The translations under genes were made by a program, and so were the position numbers. The notes below the pieces were generated by a model. That model made no database searches, had not been told where the DNA came from, and saw only the letters and a program-made list of their open reading frames with translations. From positions 389,205 to 453,204 of the forward strand of contig NZ_JABASS010000001.1 in NCBI RefSeq assembly GCF_016107545.1: a stretch of DNA of 64,000 nt, read 5' to 3'. Of this stretch, positions 17,966-26,696 are shown one piece after another (within the stretch, counting starts at the first letter, position 1; every line of letters begins with the position of its first letter). The stretch is from Psychrobacter namhaensis (GTDB taxonomy: Bacteria; Pseudomonadota; Gammaproteobacteria; Pseudomonadales; Moraxellaceae).

Positions 17966-18901
17966 CTAGGACAGCACTGAGCTATCGTGACGCCCCATAA
18001 TACTTGAGAAGTCCTTATCACCATTCTCTACAGTATGAGCCTCATAAAGCTCTGTCGCCTTGGCCCCCATTGGCGTTTCGACATTGGTATCCTGAGCCGT
18101 TTGCATGGCCAGATTGAGGTCTTTTTGCATCAGCTTACTCATAAATCCACCTTGATAGCCATTACTAGAAGGCACATTTTCCATGACTTGGGGATAAGGA
18201 TTATAGACTTCTAATGTCCAGTTGCGACCTGAGCTTTGTAGCATAATGTCTGATAATACTTTGGGGTCTAAGCCATTTTTAACCCCTAAGTTAATGGCTT
18301 CGGCCGTTCCTGCCATGAGAATACCCAGTAGCATGTTATTACAGATTTTTGCAACTTGTCCTGCCCCATGGTCGCCGGCATGAAAAATATTTTTTCCCAT
18401 CACAGCTAGTATTGGTTCAGCTTTGGCAAAGGCATGAACGCTACCACCCACAATGAAGGTTAAGCTACCAGCGACTGCACCGCCTGTACCACCAGAGACT
18501 GGTGCATCCAAGAAATCTATACCAAGGTTACTTGCTGCCTCCGCTACTACCGTCGCGTCAGCCGCTGCTATCGTGCTGCTGTCAATGACCAGTGTGCCTT
18601 TGGGCAACTCTGCAAGTAAGCCATTTTCACCTAAATAAACAGAATGAACATGCTTGCCCGCTGGCAACATACTGATAACAACTTGAGCGTTACTTGCTGC
18701 GTCTTTAGGGCTATCAGCAACGCTTGCTCCTGCTTGCTGTAGACGCTGTGTCGCTGATTCAGACAAATCATATACAGATAGCGAATACCCTGCTTTTAAC
18801 AGGTTCTCCGCCATCGGCGCTCCCATATTACCAAGCCCGATAAAGGCTATGTTTGGCTTAGCACCATTTTTATCAGTCGTACTTGTATTTTGTGTACCCA
18901 T
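17966..18901 (-). CDS. mmsB: 3-hydroxyisobutyrate dehydrogenase
   Basis: MmsB oxidises 3-hydroxyisobutyrate to methylmalonate semialdehyde with NAD+ in valine breakdown. The protein has 311 residues. It has the dinucleotide motif FIGLGNMGAPMA (about 20-31), the substrate signature FLDAPVSGGTGGA, the catalytic Lys in GAGQVAKICNN, and the helical C-terminal domain ending GRHDSSVL. About 15 polar residues precede the domain. A GGAGTGATGAG ribosome region precedes the ATG. It is the last gene of the minus-strand valine cluster. Confidence 0.93.
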   Translation of the reverse strand: MGTQNTSTTDKNGAKPNIAFIGLGNMGAPMAENLLKAGYSLSVYDLSESATQRLQQAGASVADSPKDAASNAQVVISMLPAGKHVHSVYLGENGLLAELPKGTLVIDSSTIAAADATVVAEAASNLGIDFLDAPVSGGTGGAVAGSLTFIVGGSVHAFAKAEPILAVMGKNIFHAGDHGAGQVAKICNNMLLGILMAGTAEAINLGVKNGLDPKVLSDIMLQSSGRNWTLEVYNPYPQVMENVPSSNGYQGGFMSKLMQKDLNLAMQTAQDTNVETPMGAKATELYEAHTVENGDKDFSSIMGRHDSSVLS

Positions 18902-19013
18902 CTCATCACTCCTTGATGATTGCTTATGTAGGACATTACTACAGATAGTCTGTCATTATTTTTTTGAGGCTAATTTATATCTCATACTTACGCTGCTTTG
19001 GTAAGCCAAATCT

Positions 19014-20267
19014 TTAGCGCACAAGCTCATTGCCTAACGCGTTTTCACTCAACCAATCGCCCAAAGGATGCTCGCCTTTGGGATAAGGATTTACAAAATG
19101 CTGTTGAATGTATGCGTGCCCTTCTGCACTCAAACAGTCGGCCAATGAACGTGACCACTGCGGATTGCGATCTTTGTCAATTAGTAGCGCCCGCACCCCT
19201 TCTTTGAAGTCCGGATTGGCGGCACAATGTACGGCCACATTGGTCTCTAAATATAAAACTTGCTCTATCGATAAATCAGTGACTTTATGATAAAGCGCAT
19301 AGGTCAAAGCCGCAGTCGTGGGGCAACCGTGACGATAGGTTGCGACAGCTCGCTGTGTCCAGCTATCCTCAGCAAAGGCTGCATCTAACTGTGCCAGCGC
19401 TTCATCACTTTGGAGTACAGCATCAATATCCCCTAAGCCGCCGCTGTTCATCAATTGCTGTATAGGACGCCAATAGGTAGCCAACTTGCTAGGAGGTAAA
19501 TCAGCCACTGGTTGCGCGGCAAGTGCACGGCTAACGATGCGATGAGCGCTATGATCATGACTGTTATCTGTGTTACTAGAATCCGTTGCCGCTTGCCAAT
19601 TACTCTGTCTTAAGCGCTGAATAACAGCATCATAGTCACTACTGGCGACTGCATACTCTGCCAGATTGGCCAATAGAGCATCGTTACCATTACACATCGC
19701 GCCCGTCAGCCCTAAAAACAAACCAGTTTTGGCTGGCATGCGCTGTAAAAACCAACTGCCCGAGGCATCAGGAAACAGGCCAATAGTCACCTCAGGCATG
19801 GCAAAACGCGTGCGCTCAGTAACCAAGCGATGACTGCACGCCGCCATCAGTCCCATCCCGCCACCCATAATGATGCCATTCCCCCAAAGTATTAATGGTT
19901 TGGCATAAAAATGCATCTGCCGGTAGAGACGATATTCATGACTAAAAAACTCTGTCGCATACGGGTTTGGCAGTGGCGCACTGGTAGACATACTGTCATA
20001 CAGCTTACGGATATCACCGCCAGCACAAAACGCTTTATCGCCTGCCCCTTTTAATACTAAAGCAACTATTTGATCATCACTCTGCCACTGCTCTAACTGT
20101 GCTGATAGTAACTGGCACATATCAACGCTCAAGGCATTCAAAGACTTAGGCGTGTTTAACGTCATGATGCCGATCAGATGGCCGCAATCTGTCGGCTCAG
20201 TATCAAATAACACCGATGCTTCCTGCTCTACAATTTTTTGATTATTACTATCATCCGTTGCTGTCAT
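19014..20267 (-). CDS. 3-hydroxyisobutyryl-CoA hydrolase (crotonase superfamily)
   Basis: The enzyme frees 3-hydroxyisobutyrate from its CoA ester, a step specific to valine breakdown. At about 417 residues it is far longer than a hydratase. It has the HIBCH pattern FCAGGDIRKLYD, GIIMGGGMGLM, FAMPEVTIGLFPDASGSWFLQRMP, and a long C-terminal extension ending in NPYPKGEHPLGDWL. I chose ATG at 20267 because an AGGTGA ribosome site (20273-20278) lies 5 nt upstream. An in-frame GTG at 20276 is inside that site. It lies between the hydratase and mmsB, with a MITE-like insertion just upstream. Confidence 0.9.
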   Translation of the reverse strand: MTATDDSNNQKIVEQEASVLFDTEPTDCGHLIGIMTLNTPKSLNALSVDMCQLLSAQLEQWQSDDQIVALVLKGAGDKAFCAGGDIRKLYDSMSTSAPLPNPYATEFFSHEYRLYRQMHFYAKPLILWGNGIIMGGGMGLMAACSHRLVTERTRFAMPEVTIGLFPDASGSWFLQRMPAKTGLFLGLTGAMCNGNDALLANLAEYAVASSDYDAVIQRLRQSNWQAATDSSNTDNSHDHSAHRIVSRALAAQPVADLPPSKLATYWRPIQQLMNSGGLGDIDAVLQSDEALAQLDAAFAEDSWTQRAVATYRHGCPTTAALTYALYHKVTDLSIEQVLYLETNVAVHCAANPDFKEGVRALLIDKDRNPQWSRSLADCLSAEGHAYIQQHFVNPYPKGEHPLGDWLSENALGNELVR

Positions 20268-20312
20268 CAAGATCACCTACAAAAATTGAAAATAAAGTTA
20301 CCATTAAGGCTA

Positions 20313-20482
20313 GGGCGTGTCCTCGATTCAATCGATAGTCATCTAAATGGACTAAAAATGGCTAAATCTTGCCAAACAGCGGCAAATAGTTGGTTAATAT
20401 CTCGATATTATCTGCACTATTTTTCTTGTTTGACTGCAATTTATCTCATTTTTATCACCATTTTTAAAATGAGGACACGCCC
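20313..20482. mobile_element. 170-bp MITE-like element with 12-bp terminal inverted repeats
   Basis: The ends GGGCGTGTCCTC (20313-20324) and GAGGACACGCCC (20471-20482) are exact reverse complements. TA lies directly outside each end (20311-20312 and 20483-20484), consistent with a target duplication. There is no transposase. The element fills most of the 217-bp gap between two otherwise closely spaced genes of the valine cluster. It is probably mobilised by a transposase with matching ends elsewhere in the genome; the parent family is not identified. Confidence 0.75.
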
Positions 20483-20496
20483 TAAGTTTATGCCGT

Positions 20497-21279
20497 TTAT
20501 TTATTTTGCCAGTTGGGTTTACGCTTCTCTAAAAACGCTTGAACGCCTTCGCGCTGATCTTTTGTATCGAACAACTTAACAAAGGCCTCACGCTCATGGA
20601 TAAGGTTTTGCGCAGGTGGCGTGTCTCTTGCCGCTTGAATGAGTTTCTTGGAATAGCTGACGGCCACAGGTGACTGCTTAGCGACGTTTTGGGCTAATGT
20701 TTGTGCTGCTGCAAGACCCTCACCTTTAGCAGTGACTTCTTCCACCAAGCCAATACGCAATGCGGTATCGGCATCGACGCGCTCACCGCATAAGATCATA
20801 CGCTTTGCCCAGCCTTCGCCAACGAGCCAAGGTAGATTTTGCGTACCGCCTGCACATGGCAATAAACCCACTCCTGTCTCTGGTAGCGCCATCTGTGCAT
20901 GCGCCTCGGCGATACGAATATCACAGGCGAGCGCACATTCAAGTCCGCCACCCATCGCATAGCCATTGATAACCGCGATACTGACGCCGCGGTAAGCAGA
21001 CAACGCTTCAAACGCTTCGCCAAAAGCAATGGCCATGCTGATTGCATGACCTTTATCCCCGTCTGAAAAGTTATTGAGATCCGCACCTGCTGAAAAAAAC
21101 TTCTCGCCATCACCATGTACGATTAAGGCATAAATATCGTCCTTGGCATTTAGGTCAGTGATCAACTGTTTAAACGCTTGCAGACTGTCCATCGTCCAAG
21201 TATGGGCAGGCGGGTTATTCAGTGTGACGGTGGCGGTGTGACCGCTGATCGATAGTTTAAGATTGGTATAGTCTGTCAT
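20497..21279 (-). CDS. Enoyl-CoA hydratase (valine pathway)
   Basis: In this cluster the likely reaction is hydration of methacrylyl-CoA to 3-hydroxyisobutyryl-CoA. The 260-residue crotonase has the oxyanion-hole segments KFFSAGADLNNF and NGYAMGGGLECALACD, and the MALPETGVGLLPCAGGTQNLPWLVG block with the general acid/base Glu. I chose ATG at 21279 because an AAGGA ribosome site sits 7 nt upstream. The in-frame ATG at 21300 has none. Substrate preference is inferred from the neighbours. Confidence 0.88.
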   Translation of the reverse strand: MTDYTNLKLSISGHTATVTLNNPPAHTWTMDSLQAFKQLITDLNAKDDIYALIVHGDGEKFFSAGADLNNFSDGDKGHAISMAIAFGEAFEALSAYRGVSIAVINGYAMGGGLECALACDIRIAEAHAQMALPETGVGLLPCAGGTQNLPWLVGEGWAKRMILCGERVDADTALRIGLVEEVTAKGEGLAAAQTLAQNVAKQSPVAVSYSKKLIQAARDTPPAQNLIHEREAFVKLFDTKDQREGVQAFLEKRKPNWQNK

Positions 21280-21335
21280 AAAACATCCTTGTTTTAGCAT
21301 GGCTTTATTGGCAAATAACTGAATATATAGCTGTA

Positions 21336-22496
21336 CTAGCGCAATTGACCCAACGCATCGTCTTGTAACAGTTGCCGTGAGACAATCACTCGCATAATTT
21401 CATTCGTGCCTTCTAAAATCTGATGGACACGCAGATCTCGTACGTGGCGCTCAAGTGGATACTCGTTTAGATAACCATAGCCGCCATGCAACTGTAAGGC
21501 TTCATTTGCAACCTCAAAACAAAGGTCGGTTGATAAGCGTTTTGCCATCGCGCAGTAGGCCGTGGCTTGCGCGTCATTAGTATCGACTTTATTAGCGGCA
21601 AGATAGAGCATTTGCCGCGCCGCAATCGTTTGAGTGAGCATATCTGCAAGCTTAAACTGTACTGATTGTAAGCTTGCAATCGGGCTGCCAAACTGGCTGC
21701 GCTCTTGGACATAATTGGTCGCCGTCTCTAGCGCTGACTGGGCCGTACCAATCGCACAAATCCCAATATTAATCCGCCCACCGTCCAAGCCCTTCATCGC
21801 AATACGAAAGCCCTGACCCTCTTCGCCGATTAAGTTTTCTGCAGGGACTTTTACGTCCTTAAAGCTAATCGTCCGCGTTGGCTGTGCTTTCCAGCCCATC
21901 TTATGCTCATTTTTACCGTACTCTATCCCAGCACTATCAGCGTCAACGACGAATGCTGACACCCCTTTTGGTCCTGCACCGCCCGTACGTGCCATAACCA
22001 CTAGCACATCGGTCGAGCCTGCGCCTGATATAAAGGCTTTTTCTCCATTGAGCACATAGTCATCGCCTTGCTTCACTGCTTTGGTACGAAGAGAAGCGGC
22101 ATCAGAACCCGCATTTGGTTCCGTTAAACAGTAGCTACCCAGCCATTTACCGCTGACCATATTTGGCAGATACTTTTTGCATAAGGCATCACTACCGAAC
22201 TCACCGATCATCCAGCCGGCCATATTATGAATGCTCATGTAAGCGGCAACGGCCGTATCGCCCCATGCCAACTCTTCAAAAACCATGGCAGAGTCCAAAC
22301 GTGGTAGCCCTAAGCCATCGTACTCTGGGTTGGTATAAAGCCCTAAAAAGCCAAGCTCACCAGTTTTTTTGATCACATCAACTGGGAAGTGCGAGGTACG
22401 ATCCCATTCCGCCGCATTTGGCTTAAGCTCTTTTTGGGCAAACTGTCTGGCCGTTTGGCGAAAAGCAATCTGATCTTCGGTTAATGAAAAATCCAT
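21336..22496 (-). CDS. Acyl-CoA dehydrogenase, probably isobutyryl-CoA dehydrogenase
   Basis: This FAD enzyme probably oxidises isobutyryl-CoA to methacrylyl-CoA. Domains run in the standard order: N-terminal helices (DFSLTEDQIAFRQTARQFA), the middle strand domain (CLTEPNAGSDAASLRTKA, GEKAFISGAG) and the C-terminal helices (LQLHGGYGYLNEYPLERHVRD, QILEGTNEIMR). The catalytic base is expected in the YLNEYPLERHVRD region, as in short/branched-chain enzymes, and not at an isovaleryl-type position. That supports an isobutyryl or short-chain role. The start is ATG 22496, preceded by AAGGATGA. Confidence 0.88.
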   Translation of the reverse strand: MDFSLTEDQIAFRQTARQFAQKELKPNAAEWDRTSHFPVDVIKKTGELGFLGLYTNPEYDGLGLPRLDSAMVFEELAWGDTAVAAYMSIHNMAGWMIGEFGSDALCKKYLPNMVSGKWLGSYCLTEPNAGSDAASLRTKAVKQGDDYVLNGEKAFISGAGSTDVLVVMARTGGAGPKGVSAFVVDADSAGIEYGKNEHKMGWKAQPTRTISFKDVKVPAENLIGEEGQGFRIAMKGLDGGRINIGICAIGTAQSALETATNYVQERSQFGSPIASLQSVQFKLADMLTQTIAARQMLYLAANKVDTNDAQATAYCAMAKRLSTDLCFEVANEALQLHGGYGYLNEYPLERHVRDLRVHQILEGTNEIMRVIVSRQLLQDDALGQLR

Positions 22497-22648
22497 AGGG
22501 TCATCCTTGTGCGTGCGTAACAAATGTGGTGAATTAGAGTTGACGAACTATTATGTCAATATAAGTGCGGTTTGACGATAACAGCATCAAACTGCAAAGT
22601 TACCGTCAAAAAACTTCTCGCTGTACCGCAAATATAGTAGATCAACGA

Positions 22649-24133
22649 CTAAATTGAAATAGTGGTATTGACGCCGCGGCTCGCCTCATCATCAAACCAG
22701 CGCGCAGTGACTGTCTTTGTTTGGGTATAAAACTGCACGGCTTGCTTGCCATAAGGGCCGAGATCACCAAGTTTACTGGCACGTGAGCCTGAGAATGAGA
22801 ACATCGGTAGTGGCACTGGAATCGGTAAGTTGATACCGATTTGACCGACCTGAACGTCTTGTTGGAATTTGTGCGCGGCCGCCCCCGACTGCGTAAAAAT
22901 TGCCGTACCATTACCATGTGGGTTGGCATTAAGCAGCTCAATCGCTTCATCAAGGTCGGCTGCACGCATGATACACAATACTGGCCCAAAGATTTCTTCT
23001 TTATAAATTTGCATGTCGCTTGTGACATTATCAAAAATAGTAGGTCCAACAAAGTTACCTTTCTCAAACCCTTCGACCGTGATACCGCGGCCATCCAGTA
23101 GCAGGCTCGCCCCTTCTTCTACCCCCGTACCGATCAGGTGCTCAACGCGAGCTTTGGCTGCAGGAGAAATTAGTGGACCTAAATCTTTATCGTTCTTACC
23201 CGCTGATACCACCAAGCCTTCTGCTTTGGCCTTAATATCATCGATCCAGTCACCAGCTGCCCCTACTAGCACCACAACGGACAGTGCCATGCAGCGCTGA
23301 CCGGCAGCACCAAATGCGGCACCAGCTAGCTGGTTGAGCGTCTGCTCTTTATTCGCATCAGGCAAGATAACGCCATGGTTTTTGGCACCCATCATACACT
23401 GAGCCCGTTTGCCAGATTGACTAGCGCGCTCATAAACATGCTTACCAACGGCAGTAGAGCCGACAAATGATACCGCTTTAATATCAGGATGATCACAGAT
23501 AGCATCGACGGTTGCTTTGCCACCATGCACCACGTTTAACACCCCTTCAGGTACGCCAGCTTCAATTGCTAATTCAACCAAACGCATGGTAACCATTGGG
23601 TCTTGCTCAGAAGGCTTAAGGATAAAGGTGTTACCGGTGGCGATCGCCATGGGGAACATCCATAGTGGAATCATCGCTGGGAAGTTAAAGGGTGTGATGC
23701 CAGCACAAACGCCTAGGGGCTGCCAGATACTATAAGTATCTACACCAGATGCGACGTTTTCTACAAAATCACCAATCTGCAAATTGGCAATACCTGCTGC
23801 ATGTTCGACGACTTCTAAACCCCGAAATACATCGCCGCGAGCATCAGCGATGGTTTTACCTTGTTCTGCGGTCAAGATTTCTGCCAACTCATCCATGTGC
23901 TCACGAATGAGTGTCTGATACTTTAAAAAAATACGGGCACGCGTGGTAATAGGGGTCTTGCGCCATGTCTGAAAGGCTGTTTGGGCGGCAGCAACCGCTT
24001 GGTTAATTTCATCGTCCGTCGTTTGTGGGACTTTAGCGATGACTTCCTGCGTGGCTGGATCGGTGATATCAATCCATTCATCGGTATTCGATTGAGTAAA
24101 CTGGCCGTTAATAAGCTGCTGGACGTGGTGCAT
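22649..24133 (-). CDS. mmsA: Methylmalonate-semialdehyde dehydrogenase (CoA-acylating)
   Basis: MmsA converts methylmalonate semialdehyde to propionyl-CoA, ending valine breakdown. The 494-residue protein has the [15 protein letters not shown] segment, the [12 protein letters not shown] cofactor motif and the catalytic C281 in GQRCMALS. The usual aldehyde dehydrogenase glutamate is replaced by the [15 protein letters not shown] stretch typical of CoA-acylating members. An AAGGATAT ribosome site precedes the ATG. It is upstream of the acyl-CoA dehydrogenase gene in the same direction. Confidence 0.94.
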   Translation of the reverse strand: MHHVQQLINGQFTQSNTDEWIDITDPATQEVIAKVPQTTDDEINQAVAAAQTAFQTWRKTPITTRARIFLKYQTLIREHMDELAEILTAEQGKTIADARGDVFRGLEVVEHAAGIANLQIGDFVENVASGVDTYSIWQPLGVCAGITPFNFPAMIPLWMFPMAIATGNTFILKPSEQDPMVTMRLVELAIEAGVPEGVLNVVHGGKATVDAICDHPDIKAVSFVGSTAVGKHVYERASQSGKRAQCMMGAKNHGVILPDANKEQTLNQLAGAAFGAAGQRCMALSVVVLVGAAGDWIDDIKAKAEGLVVSAGKNDKDLGPLISPAAKARVEHLIGTGVEEGASLLLDGRGITVEGFEKGNFVGPTIFDNVTSDMQIYKEEIFGPVLCIMRAADLDEAIELLNANPHGNGTAIFTQSGAAAHKFQQDVQVGQIGINLPIPVPLPMFSFSGSRASKLGDLGPYGKQAVQFYTQTKTVTARWFDDEASRGVNTTISI

Positions 24134-24451
24134 AAGATATCCTTATCTTGTTTGCGAGACTACCGTTTAACGGTGTCTTTATATTCATAAAGGGGACGAA
24201 TAACTATAAATTTTTCTCGATAAAACTTAATTCTAAAATGATTTAATTTGTATCGTTATTGACTATAACAATAAATCATTTTTAGGGTCAAGCGCTTTAT
24301 CGAACTTTTATTTAAGTTGCGATCAATGTGGTGATCAATCAAACAAATTTTCTCTAAGACGTTAACAAATAAAAAAGCCCATGAGTCTTCATGAGCTTTC
24401 GTTTCGCATGGGCGTTGCACCATCAAAATTCGTTCTAAAAGAGACGTGAAA
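24134..24451. other. 318-bp gap between prpE and mmsA
   Basis: It contains the prpE terminator at 24371-24396 and, closer to mmsA, AT-rich DNA that probably holds the mmsA promoter. So the valine genes probably form a transcription unit separate from prpE. No ORF or repeat is seen. Confidence 0.55.
24371..24396 (-). terminator. Rho-independent terminator after prpE
   Basis: On the minus strand a GCTCATGA stem pairs with TCATGGGC (one G-U pair) around a 4-nt loop and is followed by six Ts. Confidence 0.75.
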
Positions 24452-26473
24452 TTAGTAGTCTTTCATAGACTGCTTGATGGCATCAATCGCTGCTGGATTA
24501 TCAAGCGTAGACATATCGCCGGTGTCTTTATCTTCTGCCAAAGCACGAATAGCTCGGCGTAGAATTTTACCAGAGCGGGTCTTTGGCAGCGCTTGCGGGA
24601 AGTAAATGGCCGCGGGCCGAGCGATACCGCCCAGAGATTTAACCACCGCACCAACCACTTGTTGCTCAATGCGGAAGCGATTTTCGGTTGTCGCTACTTG
24701 TTCATGATCCTTTAACACACAAAAAGCGATGGGCAACTCACCTTTTAGCTCATCTTGAATGCCCACAACGGCGCATTCTGCCATCTCGGGATGACTGCTG
24801 ATGGCCTCTTCAATCTCTTGCGTGCCGATTCGATGACCAGCGACGTTAATCACGTCATCGGTACGTCCCAAAATATAAAAGTAGCCATCTTCATCAGTCA
24901 CCGCATAATCTGAAGTAGAGTACTGCTGACCATCAAACAGGCCAAAATAACTACTGATAAAACGCTCATCATTACGCCACACTGTCGTGAGGCAACCGGG
25001 TGGTAGTGGGGCTTTAATCGCTAGTAGGCCTTTTTCACCAGGCGCGCAAACCTTACCCGTTTCTTCATTTATCACCTGGGCATCATAACCGTACATCGGA
25101 TAACCTGGCGATCCTTGTTTGTGCGGTTTGTGGTCAAATTTTGGCGTATTACTTAAGATTGGCCAACCGGACTCTGTTTGCCAGTAATGATCTAAAATAG
25201 GCACGCCTAAATGCTGGGTGAGCCAATTGGCCGTTGATTCATCAAGCGGTTCACCTGCCAAAAAGAATGATTTGACGCTTGATACATCATAGCGGGTCAT
25301 CCACGTCTCATCTTGTTTTTTGAGCATACGCACGCCCGTGGGTGCGGTGAACAAAATATTAACTTTATTGGCCTCGACAATCCGCCACCAAATACCCGGG
25401 TTTGGACGATGCGGCAAGCCTTCATACATGACACTGGTCATGCCCGCAAGCAATGGGGCATAGATCGTATAAGAATGCCCGACCGCCCAGCCGATATCTG
25501 ATATCGCCCAAAAAGTCTCGCCAGCCTTGCCATCGTAGATATAATCCATTGAGGTGGTAAGTGCGACGGCGTGCCCGCCCGTATCACGCTGCACTCCTTT
25601 TGGCGTACCCGTCGTACCAGAGGTGTAGAGCAAGTAAGATGGGGTGTTGGACTCTAACCATACCGGCTCAACAATGGCATTGGCCTCACAGCTACGGCGG
25701 CGTTCAGTGGCATAGTCCACATCAATGTCTTGAGGTTTAAATGGAAGTACGCCGCGATTCACAACGAGGACATGCTCAGGTTTTACATTTGCCTGCGCAA
25801 CCCCTTGATTGACCAAGTTTTTATAATTGATGACTTTACCACCGCGCAGACCTGCATCCACTGTGATGACCATTTTTGCTTCGGCGTCATCCATACGAAT
25901 TGCCAAATTGTGTGCCGCAAAGCCCCCAAACACTACCGAATGCACCGCCCCAATACGAGCACAAGCTAGCATGGCGTAAGCCGCTTCTAAAATCATCGGC
26001 ATGTAGATAACGACGCGATCACCTTTCTCAATGCCGTGACGCTGTAGTACATCGGCAAAATAATTCACTTCTTTGTACAGATCATTATAGGTCAGACGAC
26101 GCTTTGCATAGTCCGTATAAAACTCCACGCTATTGCCCAAATCTTTAAACGCATCGACAACGCCTGGGAAGGTTTCTGTTAACTCTTGATTGATCTCTGA
26201 CGATAGCCAGATAAAGGCGTCTTGCTCTGCCCGCTCTTCTAGATGCCGATCCACACAGTTATAGCAAAGGTTGGTCTCGCCACCGACAAACCACTGCGCG
26301 AAAGGTAAATTGCTATCGTCAAGGATCTGCTCAGGCTCTTTGTGCCAATAGATACGCTTGGCTTGCTCGGCCCAAAACTGCTCTCGATCCGTAATTGAGT
26401 TATGATAAATATCAGCGAATTTAGGCATGTCTGTTGTTTGAGAAGAGACTGGATTTTTGGTTGGGTCACTCAT
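24452..26473 (-). CDS. prpE: Propionyl-CoA synthetase (AMP-forming)
   Basis: PrpE activates propionate to propionyl-CoA through an adenylate. The order of motifs is that of the Acs/PrpE family: FAQWFVGGETNLCYNCVDRH, YTSGTTGTPKGV, WAISDIGWAVGHSYTIYAPLLAG, YWQTESGWPI, GRTDDVINVAGHRI, and the conserved acylation Lys in LPKTRSGKILRR. The short WAISDIGW region and the GIWWRIVEANKVN segment match PrpE better than acetyl-CoA synthetase, but acetate activity cannot be excluded. I chose ATG 26473, with AAGGA 8 nt upstream; the frame remains open to 26509. The context, next to mmsA, whose product is propionyl-CoA, supports the call. Confidence 0.87.
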   Translation of the reverse strand: MSDPTKNPVSSQTTDMPKFADIYHNSITDREQFWAEQAKRIYWHKEPEQILDDSNLPFAQWFVGGETNLCYNCVDRHLEERAEQDAFIWLSSEINQELTETFPGVVDAFKDLGNSVEFYTDYAKRRLTYNDLYKEVNYFADVLQRHGIEKGDRVVIYMPMILEAAYAMLACARIGAVHSVVFGGFAAHNLAIRMDDAEAKMVITVDAGLRGGKVINYKNLVNQGVAQANVKPEHVLVVNRGVLPFKPQDIDVDYATERRRSCEANAIVEPVWLESNTPSYLLYTSGTTGTPKGVQRDTGGHAVALTTSMDYIYDGKAGETFWAISDIGWAVGHSYTIYAPLLAGMTSVMYEGLPHRPNPGIWWRIVEANKVNILFTAPTGVRMLKKQDETWMTRYDVSSVKSFFLAGEPLDESTANWLTQHLGVPILDHYWQTESGWPILSNTPKFDHKPHKQGSPGYPMYGYDAQVINEETGKVCAPGEKGLLAIKAPLPPGCLTTVWRNDERFISSYFGLFDGQQYSTSDYAVTDEDGYFYILGRTDDVINVAGHRIGTQEIEEAISSHPEMAECAVVGIQDELKGELPIAFCVLKDHEQVATTENRFRIEQQVVGAVVKSLGGIARPAAIYFPQALPKTRSGKILRRAIRALAEDKDTGDMSTLDNPAAIDAIKQSMKDY

Positions 26474-26576
26474 AATAGCTGTCCTTAGCGTAAACGAGGT
26501 GTGAGGCAATGTTATTGAAGCAGTGTTATTTTAGTAGATAATATTTAATGAGTTACTGGTCATCCTTGCCAGAATT

Positions 26577-26604
26577 AAAAAACCGATACATAGTGTATCG
26601 GTTT
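26577..26604 (-). terminator. Rho-independent terminator after the fatty-acyl-CoA ligase gene
   Basis: On the minus strand an AAACCGATACA stem pairs with its exact complement around a 3-nt loop and ends in Ts. Confidence 0.82.
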
Positions 26605-26696
26605 AAAATGTAGCAGAGCCAATCATAAAGGTCAACTATTAAGCGTTCATCCGCCCAATCTTTTGACTGATGCACGCATTTTATCAGCTACTACCA

